NCBI GenBank assembly: GCA_903861125.1
Contig: CAIOTF010000050.1
Location: 1 to 61,122 of the forward strand
Source of the DNA: an uncultured Ignavibacteriota bacterium
GTDB lineage: Bacteria; Bacteroidota; Ignavibacteria; UBA10030; UBA8401
Direction of reading: 5' to 3'
Length of the DNA: 61,122 bases
How positions within the stretch are numbered: position 1 is the stretch's first letter; each line of letters starts with the position of its first letter. Position numbers and translations under genes: made by a program. Of this stretch, positions 1 through 7,356 are shown in pieces. The notes beneath the pieces were generated by a model. It was not told the DNA's origin, did no database searches, and worked only from the letters and a program-made list of their open reading frames with translations.

Positions 1-609
1 AACCAGTTATTAGACGGAGTGACTACGTAGTTTCTTCAATTATGAGTAAAATGCGGAGCCAGACAGCCTATTACACGATGCATCAATCTTCAATGAACTT
101 TCAAGTTCAATTCTTGACCCATGCAAATATGTCATAGCATATTTCCGTCATAAGGTAAGCAAGGGTATATACAACAGCAATACATTGTCTAAGCAATATA
201 ACATTTCTGCTGTAGCTTCCAGACCCATCCTCCCGCAATCAATACTGATTTCCTTAGAAAAATTGCCCCAAATGTAAGACCCCTTTTAACCCAACCTATC
301 TTCAAAAATAAGGACACACCCACTCCTACATTTTCCTATTGTGCTGCTATATCGTTTTCATCAGTCCTGTATCTTCGCACACACAGAAAAACCAAAGATC
401 GAATAATTTCGTAAAGGATCATTCCACGGAATTTAAATCGTACTTCCTCAGAATTTATCAACGCCATTCAATTACCTTACACAACAACGTAAGATCTGCC
501 GACTGCAACCATCCCCCCTGCAATATCACAACTGATACTTGATTCCATCACCATAGATTCATTTGCCTCCAAATCATTGCTCATAAAAACATAAAGGAGG
601 TGAACGCCT
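1..609. other. Left-edge non-coding stretch
   Basis: I recognise no gene here. Short open frames exist but none has a plausible ribosome binding site or a protein-like composition. The last bases (about 592-602) contain the strong Shine-Dalgarno sequence AAAGGAGGTGA for the following gene, so the operon promoter should lie within this stretch. No convincing -10/-35 pair was identified by eye. Confidence 0.5.
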
Positions 610-1062
610 ATGAAAACACTGATGCGTACCATTTCGTGGAAGTTCAACGATTGTACGATTGCATATCCTGAAACACCAAATAAGAAGGTTTACATAAAAA
701 GTTCGCAGGATGTTTATGAGAACTTTGCATATATGTTTCGCCAACAGGTCCGTGAGAGATTCGTGGTCTTCTGGCTCAATTCCGCAAACCGAGTGATTGG
801 GTTCGAGATCATCACCGAAGGGCTTTTAAATTCATCTTTGACCCACCCACGTGAGGTTTTCCGTGGAGCTATCGTTGCAACGTGTGCAAGTATTATAATT
901 GCACATAATCATCCCTCAGGCAATCTGGAGCCTTCCGCAGAAGACCTGTCTATCACCAATCAGATTGTTTCAGCCGGTAAGCTGCTTGGTATACCTGTAC
1001 ACGATCATATCATCTTCACCGACGAATCATACACATCCTTCGCTGAGAAGGGACTTATCTAA
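610..1062 (+). CDS. Short RadC-like JAB/MPN domain protein
   Basis: This 150-residue protein carries the JAB/MPN+ metalloprotease-fold domain of the RadC family. The zinc-binding signature is visible as AHNHPSGNLEPSAEDLS at about residues 97-113, followed by GIPVHDHII near 128-136. It lacks the N-terminal helix-hairpin-helix part of full-length chromosomal RadC (about 220 residues), so it belongs to the short type common on plasmids, phages and integrative elements. The biochemical role of RadC proteins is unsettled; a link to DNA repair or recombination is traditional rather than proven. The ATG is preceded by AAAGGAGGTGA at ideal spacing. It is the first gene of a five-gene plus-strand cluster, with 23 bp to the next gene. 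Confidence 0.88.
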   Translation: MKTLMRTISWKFNDCTIAYPETPNKKVYIKSSQDVYENFAYMFRQQVRERFVVFWLNSANRVIGFEIITEGLLNSSLTHPREVFRGAIVATCASIIIAHNHPSGNLEPSAEDLSITNQIVSAGKLLGIPVHDHIIFTDESYTSFAEKGLI

Positions 1063-1085
1063 CAATAATCCAAAGGAGTAATACC

Positions 1086-1880
1086 ATGGATCCATATGCG
1101 CACATAGAAGTAACACCCTTGTTCTCGAAAGACGGGATGAAGTCACAGGGTAAATCTGTCAGGATCGAAGATGCAGAATCCAAAACCGGATGGAATGAGA
1201 TCGGCGTTGTATCACCGAACTACCTTCTCGTTCACAACTCGCAGGTGAAAGATGTTGTCGATGCAATTGCTGACCGCTCACCGGTGAACGATTGGAAGCA
1301 GCGCAAACTGTTCTTCGACGGAAGAAGGTTCGTTTACAGCATCACAACGGACAGAATATCTGCAGAGATAACGAAGGGTGATATCGTACGGTTCGGGCTC
1401 ATAGCATACAACTCATATGACGGAACCCGCTCACTCTCTGTCGGGATGTATGCAGAACATCTCATTTGCAGCAACGGGATGACGAGCGATATGTACTTCG
1501 CCAAGTTCTCGTTCCGACATAACCAGGGAAATCTCTCATGGAATGATGAGACTCAGAAAGCATTCGACCTTCTTCTCCCCAATTCACAGACACGGTTGAC
1601 ACGCTTTGCGAAAGCATTGAATACGCTGAAGCAGAAGGATCTTACTATGCCTGATTTGCAGGAGATACGTGAGAAGCATCTGTCGGCGCTGAGCGTTTCA
1701 CAATGGGGTAAGATTGTTGACCGGTATCTCTCTCACGAAGAGCACAATGCATTCGGTATGCTCGATGCTTGTACTCAAACTTTTTGGCACAACGAGAAAC
1801 AAACACATTCCGATTACCGCAACAACAGTCTTTCAACTGACGGAATGATAACCTACGCACAACAACTATCCAAAAACTAA
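1086..1880 (+). CDS. DUF932 family phage/plasmid-like protein
   Basis: This 264-residue soluble protein resembles the DUF932 family found on phages, plasmids and integrative elements. The recognisable parts are VSPNYLLVHNSQVKDVVDAI near residues 42-61, and a central AEHLICSNGM segment typical of the family at about 124-133. The molecular function of DUF932 is not established. A Shine-Dalgarno sequence AAAGGAG precedes the ATG. The gene sits between a RadC-like gene and a RecA-fold ATPase gene with only 10 bp to the latter, which argues for joint expression and a role in element replication or recombination. The assignment rests on motif memory rather than a search. Confidence 0.75.
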   Translation: MDPYAHIEVTPLFSKDGMKSQGKSVRIEDAESKTGWNEIGVVSPNYLLVHNSQVKDVVDAIADRSPVNDWKQRKLFFDGRRFVYSITTDRISAEITKGDIVRFGLIAYNSYDGTRSLSVGMYAEHLICSNGMTSDMYFAKFSFRHNQGNLSWNDETQKAFDLLLPNSQTRLTRFAKALNTLKQKDLTMPDLQEIREKHLSALSVSQWGKIVDRYLSHEEHNAFGMLDACTQTFWHNEKQTHSDYRNNSLSTDGMITYAQQLSKN

Positions 1881-1890
1881 CGGAGGATCT

Positions 1891-2682
1891 ATGTCAAAAC
1901 CAAATCCATATTACAACAACGACAAGGAACGTGAGGAACTCAATCGGATGAGCGCCTCATTTGCATTCAACGAGGTTGAAGAAAACCCGAAGACAGTTGT
2001 GCTGATCGCCGGCAAGGAAGGAAGCGGAAAGACTCATCTTGCCTGCACAATGTCTGAACGTGAGACTATTTATTTATTGGACACTGAATATCGTGCTCAG
2101 ATTGTTACTCGGAAATTCAAGAATGTGAAATTTGCCACTGCTAAGAATTATAAGGAACTCGTTGTGGCTGTGAAACATATCCTCACGACACAGCCGTCCG
2201 GAACTATCGTCATCGATTCAATTTCTGACTTACAGACCTTTGCTGAGATCGAATATCTGGACCGGACAAAGAAAGAATCCGTGTATCCAATATTCAACTG
2301 GGGTGATGTGTATGCTCTCTGTAATGCGGTGATCGATGATATAAAGTTTTCCGGAAAGTTCAATCTCGTTCTTACAGCAAGAGTGAAGGAAGAATACATC
2401 GGCGATAAGCCAACCGGCAAGATGCTGCCTCGTGTCTATTCATCAATGCCTTATAAAGCTGATATTATTCTACAGTTCAGCAATGATGCCAAATTATTGT
2501 CGTTGAACAAGAATGGGTACACAGGGGATCTTCAATGTCCGATAAACAGCAAGCAATCTCTTGTGACTATCCTTGATATTGCAGCCAATAGAGTCATTCC
2601 TTCTAAAAACATATCAACACCAACTAACATCATTTCATCATCACAACCGAACCGGAGAGTGACTCTGCGTAAGGTTGTATAA
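1891..2682 (+). CDS. Sak4-like RecA-fold ATPase (phage nucleotide-binding protein)
   Basis: This 263-residue P-loop NTPase has Walker A GKEGSGKT at residues 41-48 and a Walker B-like strand GTIVIDSIS near 104-112. The order and spacing, with YLLDTEYR after Walker A and a CxxxxDDI helix later, match the AAA_24/Sak4 group of phage proteins. Members of that group are short RecA-like single-strand annealing or recombination proteins. The start is chosen from ACGGAGG 5 bases before the ATG. It overlaps nothing and lies 16 bp before the next gene. Placement with a DUF932 gene and a Gp157-like gene fits a phage-type recombination module. The function is inferred from fold and context only. Confidence 0.8.
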   Translation: MSKPNPYYNNDKEREELNRMSASFAFNEVEENPKTVVLIAGKEGSGKTHLACTMSERETIYLLDTEYRAQIVTRKFKNVKFATAKNYKELVVAVKHILTTQPSGTIVIDSISDLQTFAEIEYLDRTKKESVYPIFNWGDVYALCNAVIDDIKFSGKFNLVLTARVKEEYIGDKPTGKMLPRVYSSMPYKADIILQFSNDAKLLSLNKNGYTGDLQCPINSKQSLVTILDIAANRVIPSKNISTPTNIISSSQPNRRVTLRKVV

Positions 2683-2698
2683 TATAAGGAGCAACATC

Positions 2699-3274
2699 AT
2701 GACACTTTCTTTGAACCAACCGTACAGCAAACCTTTCTTCGGTAAAGGTATCTTCGTTAATGAAGCCACGATCGTTTCTATCGAAGATGTATCTGCAACA
2801 ACCCCGCACCCACTGACAAATCCCGTTGATATCGGTGTGCGGTTGGTGTTGGAGATCGGCAGAGACTTTCAACCGGAGTTATTGATCGCTGGCAACTTCA
2901 AGCGGAATGATTCAGGTGAAATCATCGGCTGGGGATCAGCCTTCCCGGTCCAGGAACTGTTCAGCAAACTCGGGTACAAAGGGACTCTTAATCCCGACAA
3001 CACTATACCGGAGGAAGCACTCGAAACAATGCTCGACAAAAAGTTCTTCCGCCTCTCCTATGTGAGCGGGATGAAGAATAACGGGAAGCCGCATTATTCA
3101 GACTGGAATATTGTTGCTTCAACCGAAGAAGGTGCTGAAACTCTTGCAAAGAGATTCCAATCTTCGTTAGCAAAAGGGTATCCCAAGAATTATAAGGCTG
3201 ATGTTCTTGATGCTACACCGTTTGAAGTAACAACTTCTGTCAATGAAACAGTTGAAGAAGGTGATGTATTCTAA
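2699..3274 (+). CDS. Unrecognised protein of recombination cluster
   Basis: This is a 191-residue protein that I do not recognise with confidence. It starts MTLSLNQPYSKPF and has many beta-prone, glycine-containing segments in the first 100 residues (VRLVLEIG, LIAGNFKRND). The acidic C-terminus ends in VEEGDVF. A beta-rich body with an acidic tail ending in a hydrophobic residue resembles phage single-strand-DNA-binding proteins, and the neighbours (annealing ATPase, Gp157-like) make that a reasonable guess, but it is inference. An in-frame TTG lies 24 bases upstream. The ATG at 2699 is preferred because AAGGAG sits 6-7 bases before it. Confidence 0.7.
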   Translation: MTLSLNQPYSKPFFGKGIFVNEATIVSIEDVSATTPHPLTNPVDIGVRLVLEIGRDFQPELLIAGNFKRNDSGEIIGWGSAFPVQELFSKLGYKGTLNPDNTIPEEALETMLDKKFFRLSYVSGMKNNGKPHYSDWNIVASTEEGAETLAKRFQSSLAKGYPKNYKADVLDATPFEVTTSVNETVEEGDVF

Positions 3275-3281
3275 TCTCATC

Positions 3282-3315
3282 ATACTATTCCGTACATGTA
3301 TGTACGGAATAGTAT
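3282..3315. promoter_or_regulatory. Perfect 34-bp palindrome between cluster genes
   Basis: Two 16-base arms (ATACTATTCCGTACAT and its exact complement) flank a 2-base centre, GT. It begins 8 bases after the preceding stop codon and ends 30 bases before the next start. There is no T-run, so it is not a standard terminator. It could be an operator for a dimeric regulator, or an RNA hairpin that sets the level or stability of the downstream message. Confidence 0.8.
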
Positions 3316-3344
3316 TCCCTAACATTTTATCCTCAGGAGTTTAT

Positions 3345-3884
3345 ATGAACACTGCAACAGTTATTGATCGTCGTGAAGATGAAATACCACCACTGCAATT
3401 GATCTCGTTCCCCACGTCAAAGGAATTGGAGAATGATCAACGGTTGCTTCAGCCGAATGCTGACGTCACACCGAGTAATTTTCAGGATATAACAAACATG
3501 ATTGAATCCATCGGGCATCTTGAAGACCAGATTGCACTCTATGGGATGCAATCGGAAGAAGCTGTTATGTTCTTCAAATCGAAGATGAACACGGCACAGC
3601 TTCGTATTGATCAGTTGAAGACCTACATCAAGGCCTTCCTTGATTCGAAGGTCCTAAAGAACATCCAGACACCTCGTGGGACGGCATATATCCGAAGGAT
3701 CAATTTAAGGCATTGGGGCGATCCTGATGCCCTCCTTACATGGACACAGGCTAACGTTCCGCAGGCGGTGAGGGTGAAATATGAGCCCGATAAGAAGCAG
3801 CTATCAGAGTACTTCAAGAAGACCGGAGACGTGCCACCTGATTACTGCGAGCAACCAGAAGAAAGGCTGTATATCAAACTGTAA
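3345..3884 (+). CDS. Gp157-like phage protein
   Basis: This 179-residue, mostly helical protein resembles the siphovirus Gp157 family. It has a long helical N-terminal region, an ICE-like block of charged helices around MFFKSKMNTAQLRIDQLKTY (about 76-95), then a PRGTAYIRRI strand and a C-terminal VPPDYCEQPEE segment. Gp157 proteins occur in phage resistance or recombination gene clusters, and their exact biochemistry is unclear. The start at 3345 is chosen because CAGGAG lies 6 bases upstream; longer in-frame starts would run through the palindrome at 3282-3315. It is the last gene before the terminator at 3948. Confidence 0.7.
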   Translation: MNTATVIDRREDEIPPLQLISFPTSKELENDQRLLQPNADVTPSNFQDITNMIESIGHLEDQIALYGMQSEEAVMFFKSKMNTAQLRIDQLKTYIKAFLDSKVLKNIQTPRGTAYIRRINLRHWGDPDALLTWTQANVPQAVRVKYEPDKKQLSEYFKKTGDVPPDYCEQPEERLYIKL

Positions 3885-3947
3885 GATCGTTCAATGGATC
3901 ACCACCGCTCCCCCCACTTTTCTCCTCATCATTCCGATCATCCTCAT

Positions 3948-3976
3948 CCACGTCATTTTGACGTGGTTATTTTTTT
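3948..3976 (+). terminator. Rho-independent terminator of the recombination cluster
   Basis: An 8-bp stem (CCACGTCA/TGACGTGG) with a 3-base loop is followed by TTATTTTTTTC. It lies 64 bases after the Gp157-like stop codon and marks the end of the plus-strand operon. Confidence 0.85.
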
Positions 3977-4141
3977 CAACACCCAAGATCAGCTTGGTGA
4001 GGATGAGAGAGTGTGGTCTGTTTTTATAGTTACAGAATCATAGCATAAAACACCCCGGGGGGATGGTCTGCCATATTGGCAAAAGCCTTAGGTTAGATGC
4101 CGGCTTACATTTGCGACAATTTTTTGATAGGTATTACACTG

Positions 4142-4236
4142 ATTACACAAATTACAGATAATAGAAATGCAGTAAGCTGTTATGATTTGAGTAAAAACAA
4201 TAAACGACATCTATTATAATATGTAATATGTGTAAT
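4142..4236. repeat. 15-bp inverted repeat pair in A+T-rich spacer
   Basis: ATTACACAAATTACA (4142-4156) is matched by TGTAATATGTGTAAT (4222-4236) in inverted orientation with one mismatch, across a 65-base spacer. A further ATTACAC precedes the left arm. The stretch 3977-4257 holds no gene. It separates two convergent gene sets and also contains the 3' side of the minus-strand ATPase operon. Confidence 0.5.
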
Positions 4237-4257
4237 AAGTGTATTTATTCAATCTTT

Positions 4258-5796
4258 TCAAGAATTATCTGTATTTTCAACCGTAACATTTTGTAACGAA
4301 TTTTGTGGCACCAATAATTCGTCCAATGATAGAAGCCTACCATAGGTCTCATCTCTAATGCCTTGGGTAAAATTACTTTCACGAGCACGATTAAGATATC
4401 TATTCTTTAATTCTTCAATTCGATCATGTTCAATTTCATAGGCCCTTCTTGATGCGCCTTGAACTGTTACGGGCTTATTATGAAAACCAAGGGTCTTCAT
4501 TTTCCTCGTCAGAGTTCCAACTTTAATGAAAGAAGGAAATTCGTGCACTCGTATTAGATATTGTAATACCGAAGAAGTCGGAAATCTTTTTAATCGTGGC
4601 ATAATCTCAACGCCATTCGGGCAATTATCGTATACGTCCTCCAAAGAGTCTACAATTATTATCATAAGATTATCTGAGGTATCCTCAAAATCTCTATCTT
4701 CTAAATAGTTCATAATGAGTCGTTTTGTATATCCCGTAACTTGAAAAGGATTGCCCTGTGGCATCTTGGAGTCGATGTAATTGGCAATTACAAGTATCGG
4801 TGCCCAGATATCTTGTTCACGATTACGAGTAATTTCGATACCATTAATCGATTCAAAGTTGTTTTGATAGGTATTGCCTATGAACTTCCCATGCTGTAGA
4901 CCAAATAAGTACAACCTGTTGACCAGATTTTTTTGCATCTCACGAACTTGTGATGAATCAGTCAATTTTTCAACTCTCTCCGTTGATAATTTCTTTTGGA
5001 GTGTAATCGGTATCGTTCGGTCTGCAAGAACATTATCAAACTCATTGATGGAAGCAAATGCCTTTGGCGAATAAACACAAAAAGATTCGATTTTTGAATT
5101 TTCATTTGTAGAACAACGCCTTGCTATCCCCTCCTTATGAAAACCTGACTTCAATATGTCCGAAAGCCCCTGAGATTTTTCTAAAAACTTACTTCCCAGC
5201 CATTCAGACTCATCCAACATCCATGTTGGAGACAATGATTCACTTTCACGAAATAGTACTGCTTGTGTTGTCCCTACCGAGTTTTGACCATTAAAGGCAA
5301 TGGCTCTAACCAAACCAAGCACTGTAGATTTACCGGTCCCCTTTTCCCCGACAAAATGCAGATACGGATAATACGAGAATGCTCTGAACATATAAGTACC
5401 CATTGTCCAGAGAGTTAAAAGTATATAGTGTTCGGGATTTGTAAATATTATGAAGCGTTTATAGTATTTTGTGATATCCTTGAACAATTCCGTAACATCT
5501 ATTGGCAAAGTATTTTCAAAAAATGTCTTTATCGTATCTGGTGACAAACCCGATTTTTGTATCTCCCTGATATTTGGTTTAAATCCATTGCCTAATGCAT
5601 CCTCCAGTTTGAAATACACCTGATCCGAATTTATCAGATATGAATCGCCTTTCAGTACCGCACCATAGTATATTTTCCCATTAATAAAATCTTGTGCGAC
5701 ATTAATCGTATCAATTCTCATGCTTGCTCGAAGAAGTGAATCAAATTCTGGTGAAATTGTGGGATTACTCCCAGATCTTTCTGGTTGCGTTGTCAT
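4258..5796 (-). CDS. Primase-helicase-type P-loop ATPase of mobile-element origin
   Basis: This 512-residue protein has a central AAA+-like ATPase domain. Numbering from the chosen start, Walker A is GEKGTGKS at about 150-157 and Walker B is WMLDESE at about 192-198. A sensor-like stretch, SINEFDNVLADRTIPITL, follows about 65 residues later. This arrangement (hydrophobic lead-in YLHFVGEKGTGKST, then a check of 'resident' sequence and an arginine-finger-like R) is that of helicase domains linked to phage and plasmid primases (D5/DUF927/DUF3631-like). No primase active-site motif is visible in the N-terminal 120 residues. A longer TTG start at 5844 exists, but the ATG at 5796 has AAGGAAAT immediately upstream. 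Replication or partition of an integrated element is the most likely role. Confidence 0.7.
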   Translation of the reverse strand: MTTQPERSGSNPTISPEFDSLLRASMRIDTINVAQDFINGKIYYGAVLKGDSYLINSDQVYFKLEDALGNGFKPNIREIQKSGLSPDTIKTFFENTLPIDVTELFKDITKYYKRFIIFTNPEHYILLTLWTMGTYMFRAFSYYPYLHFVGEKGTGKSTVLGLVRAIAFNGQNSVGTTQAVLFRESESLSPTWMLDESEWLGSKFLEKSQGLSDILKSGFHKEGIARRCSTNENSKIESFCVYSPKAFASINEFDNVLADRTIPITLQKKLSTERVEKLTDSSQVREMQKNLVNRLYLFGLQHGKFIGNTYQNNFESINGIEITRNREQDIWAPILVIANYIDSKMPQGNPFQVTGYTKRLIMNYLEDRDFEDTSDNLMIIIVDSLEDVYDNCPNGVEIMPRLKRFPTSSVLQYLIRVHEFPSFIKVGTLTRKMKTLGFHNKPVTVQGASRRAYEIEHDRIEELKNRYLNRARESNFTQGIRDETYGRLLSLDELLVPQNSLQNVTVENTDNS

Positions 5797-5920
5797 AAAT
5801 TTCCTTATGTTTTGAGTAATAAGTCGGTCAGGAATGACGCTCAATTTACAACTGGAACATTCCTGATTTGGGATCCAGACCAGTCCTGGATTGTCCGCCT
5901 ATTTAGGTTTATTTGAATAA

Positions 5921-6139
5921 TTATTTTACATTAACAAAAATGTAGCTAATGTATTTTCTGAGATTTTTTATAGAGCTTTTTTTGTGATAATCTTTACACT
6001 GCATAGTGCAGTAATATCGAAATGGCCTTACAGAATCTTTATGAACCATGGCATAAAAATATTGTTTACAAAACGAACATTTCGTTACATACATTTTATA
6101 GGTATGTTTACGACTTATTTTGACATCCATTATTTTCAT
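5921..6139 (-). CDS. Small zinc-finger-like protein
   Basis: This 72-residue basic protein has a CxxC pair (CSFC, about residues 21-24) and a second CxxxC pair (CTMQC, about 44-48), the spacing of a small zinc ribbon or treble clef. The ATG is preceded by AGGAG at 10 bases. It lies 29 bp downstream of another small cysteine-rich gene and upstream of the ATPase gene, in the same orientation. The family is not recognised. Small zinc proteins of this kind are frequent in phage early regions, where they act as regulators or host-takeover factors, but no function can be assigned. Confidence 0.55.
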   Translation of the reverse strand: MKIMDVKISRKHTYKMYVTKCSFCKQYFYAMVHKDSVRPFRYYCTMQCKDYHKKSSIKNLRKYISYIFVNVK

Positions 6140-6167
6140 ATCTAACTTACTCCTGTTTTGGTATTAG

Positions 6168-6350
6168 CTATTGATTTTTCTTCACAAAATTGCTCAAGTT
6201 GCCCATTCCTTTTCGATGTGGGTTTGTTCCCATTCTATAGATATAGAGGGAACAATACTCTTCAATACATTCTGTAACCCGTTTCCTGCTGCCATTGGAA
6301 CAATCCATGCACTTTGCACGAATGCTTTTGAGAGGAGTTAAAATCCTCAT
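6168..6350 (-). CDS. Phage-type small cysteine protein (KxIRAKCxDC family)
   Basis: This 60-residue protein has the pattern LKSIRAKCMDCSNGS, then ECIEEYCSLYIYRMGTNP. It closely follows a small family common in prophages and integrative elements, with the signature KAIRxxCxxCxxG...CxxxxCxLxxYRxGxNP. The four cysteines probably bind one metal. No function is established. The start is strongly supported by AAGGAGG 4 bases before the ATG. It is the promoter-proximal gene of the minus-strand set, directly downstream of the palindromic control region at 6371-6459. Confidence 0.78.
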   Translation of the reverse strand: MRILTPLKSIRAKCMDCSNGSRKRVTECIEEYCSLYIYRMGTNPHRKGMGNLSNFVKKNQ

Positions 6351-6370
6351 ATATCCTCCTTAAATAGAGA

Positions 6371-6459
6371 ATGCCCCAACACAATTACCTTAGTTTGTCA
6401 TGATTAAGGTGTGTTGAGGCATCTCAAAAGGTTATAAATAAGGTATACCTTAATCATGA
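6371..6459 (-). promoter_or_regulatory. Operator-like inverted repeats upstream of mobile-element genes
   Basis: Two inverted copies of a 13-mer are present: TCATGATTAAGGT (6398-6410) and ACCTTAATCATGA (6447-6459). The right copy overlaps the palindrome AAGGTATACCTT. A larger imperfect palindrome spans 6371-6422, with arms ATGCCCCAACACA and TGTGTTGAGGCAT plus inner ACCTTA/TAAGGT. It sits 20-110 bp upstream of the first small gene, where an early promoter and repressor operators would be expected. Confidence 0.6.
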
Positions 6460-6582
6460 CCTACAAATAGTAGATTATTACTTTTGGTCGAGTCAAGGGA
6501 ATAATCATGTAGATTGATTATTTTTTATTTATCACATCGATTGAATAGTTCAATCTGGGAGTGTGACATTTCAGTCGGAAGG

Positions 6583-6613
6583 AAAATAAAAAAGACGCCA
6601 GTATCGGCGCCTT
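6583..6613 (-). terminator. Terminator of the restriction-modification operon
   Basis: Read on the minus strand, AAGGCGCC-GATACT-GGCGTCTT forms an 8-bp stem with one G-U pair and is followed by TTTTTATTTT. It lies 28 bases past the stop codon of the metallopeptidase gene. Confidence 0.85.
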
Positions 6614-6641
6614 AAAGTGTATCATATAACTTTAGTCTGTT

Positions 6642-7355
6642 TTAGTATTCCCACTCACTATGAGCAACCGGAAATCGGTTCAGTTCCTCCTTGAACTGAC
6701 GCCACTGCGGTAGATATGAATCCATCAGGCGGATGAACTGTTCGTTGTGCTTGCGTTCAAGCAGATGCACCATCTCGTGTACGACAACGTGTTCGATACA
6801 ATGCAAAGGTTTCTTTGCAAGCTCAAGGTTCAGCCATATGCGCTGCGCTCTGATGTTGCACGTCCCCCATTTTGTCTTCATCTTCTTCACGCCCCACTCG
6901 TTCACGTGCACGTTCATCCGTGGTTCATATCGTTGGATAAGGCTTGGGAGGATCTCTTTCAATCGCATGCGATACCACTCATGGAGGATGGCAGCACGTT
7001 TCAACCGGTTGGTCTTCGGACGGATAAAGAGTTCCAACGTATCGTGTTTTTGATGTACTGCGGCAGGTGCATCGTGTTCAATAACTTTGAGCAGATACCT
7101 TTTGCCGAGAAAGAAATGACTCTCACCGGAGATGTAATCACGTGGCGCTTCACGTTTTTGGCTGCGGAGTTTTGTCTGATGCTTCCGTATCCATCCGAGC
7201 TTTGAAATGGCATAGAGACGTATGGTATCCAATGACATGCGGAGAGGTGCAGAGATCCTTACTCTTCCGGTGGGGGGATAAACGCTGAGGTGCAGATTCT
7301 TGATGTTCTTCTGAACTACTTCAATCGTAATATCGCCGACAGCAATCTCGCTCAC
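6642..7355 (-). CDS. YgjP-like (DUF45/M48-type) metallopeptidase
   Basis: This putative zinc metallopeptidase carries HEMVHLLE (the HExxH motif) followed by KHNEQF. It also has the WGxxxxxxxxKWGTCNxxxxRIWLNLEL block that typifies the YgjP/DUF45/WLM-like group. The family is often found beside type I restriction genes, although its substrate is unknown. I prefer a GTG start at 7355, which follows the hsdR stop with a single base between (TAA-C-GTG) and places the family block IKNLHLSVYPPTGRVRI near the N-terminus, as usual. An ATG at 7412 would add 19 residues and overlap hsdR by 56 bp. It is the last gene of the hsd operon. Confidence 0.8.
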   Translation of the reverse strand: MSEIAVGDITIEVVQKNIKNLHLSVYPPTGRVRISAPLRMSLDTIRLYAISKLGWIRKHQTKLRSQKREAPRDYISGESHFFLGKRYLLKVIEHDAPAAVHQKHDTLELFIRPKTNRLKRAAILHEWYRMRLKEILPSLIQRYEPRMNVHVNEWGVKKMKTKWGTCNIRAQRIWLNLELAKKPLHCIEHVVVHEMVHLLERKHNEQFIRLMDSYLPQWRQFKEELNRFPVAHSEWEY

Positions 7356-7356
7356 G

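Noticed and set aside
339-542. 67-residue open frame near the left edge
   Set aside because: No ribosome binding site, no protein-like features, and an A+T-rich non-coding context.
4030-4140. Possible riboswitch or terminator around CACCCCGGGGGGATGG
   Set aside because: The G/C run is a short self-complementary word without a proper loop or T-run, and no conserved riboswitch core was recognised.
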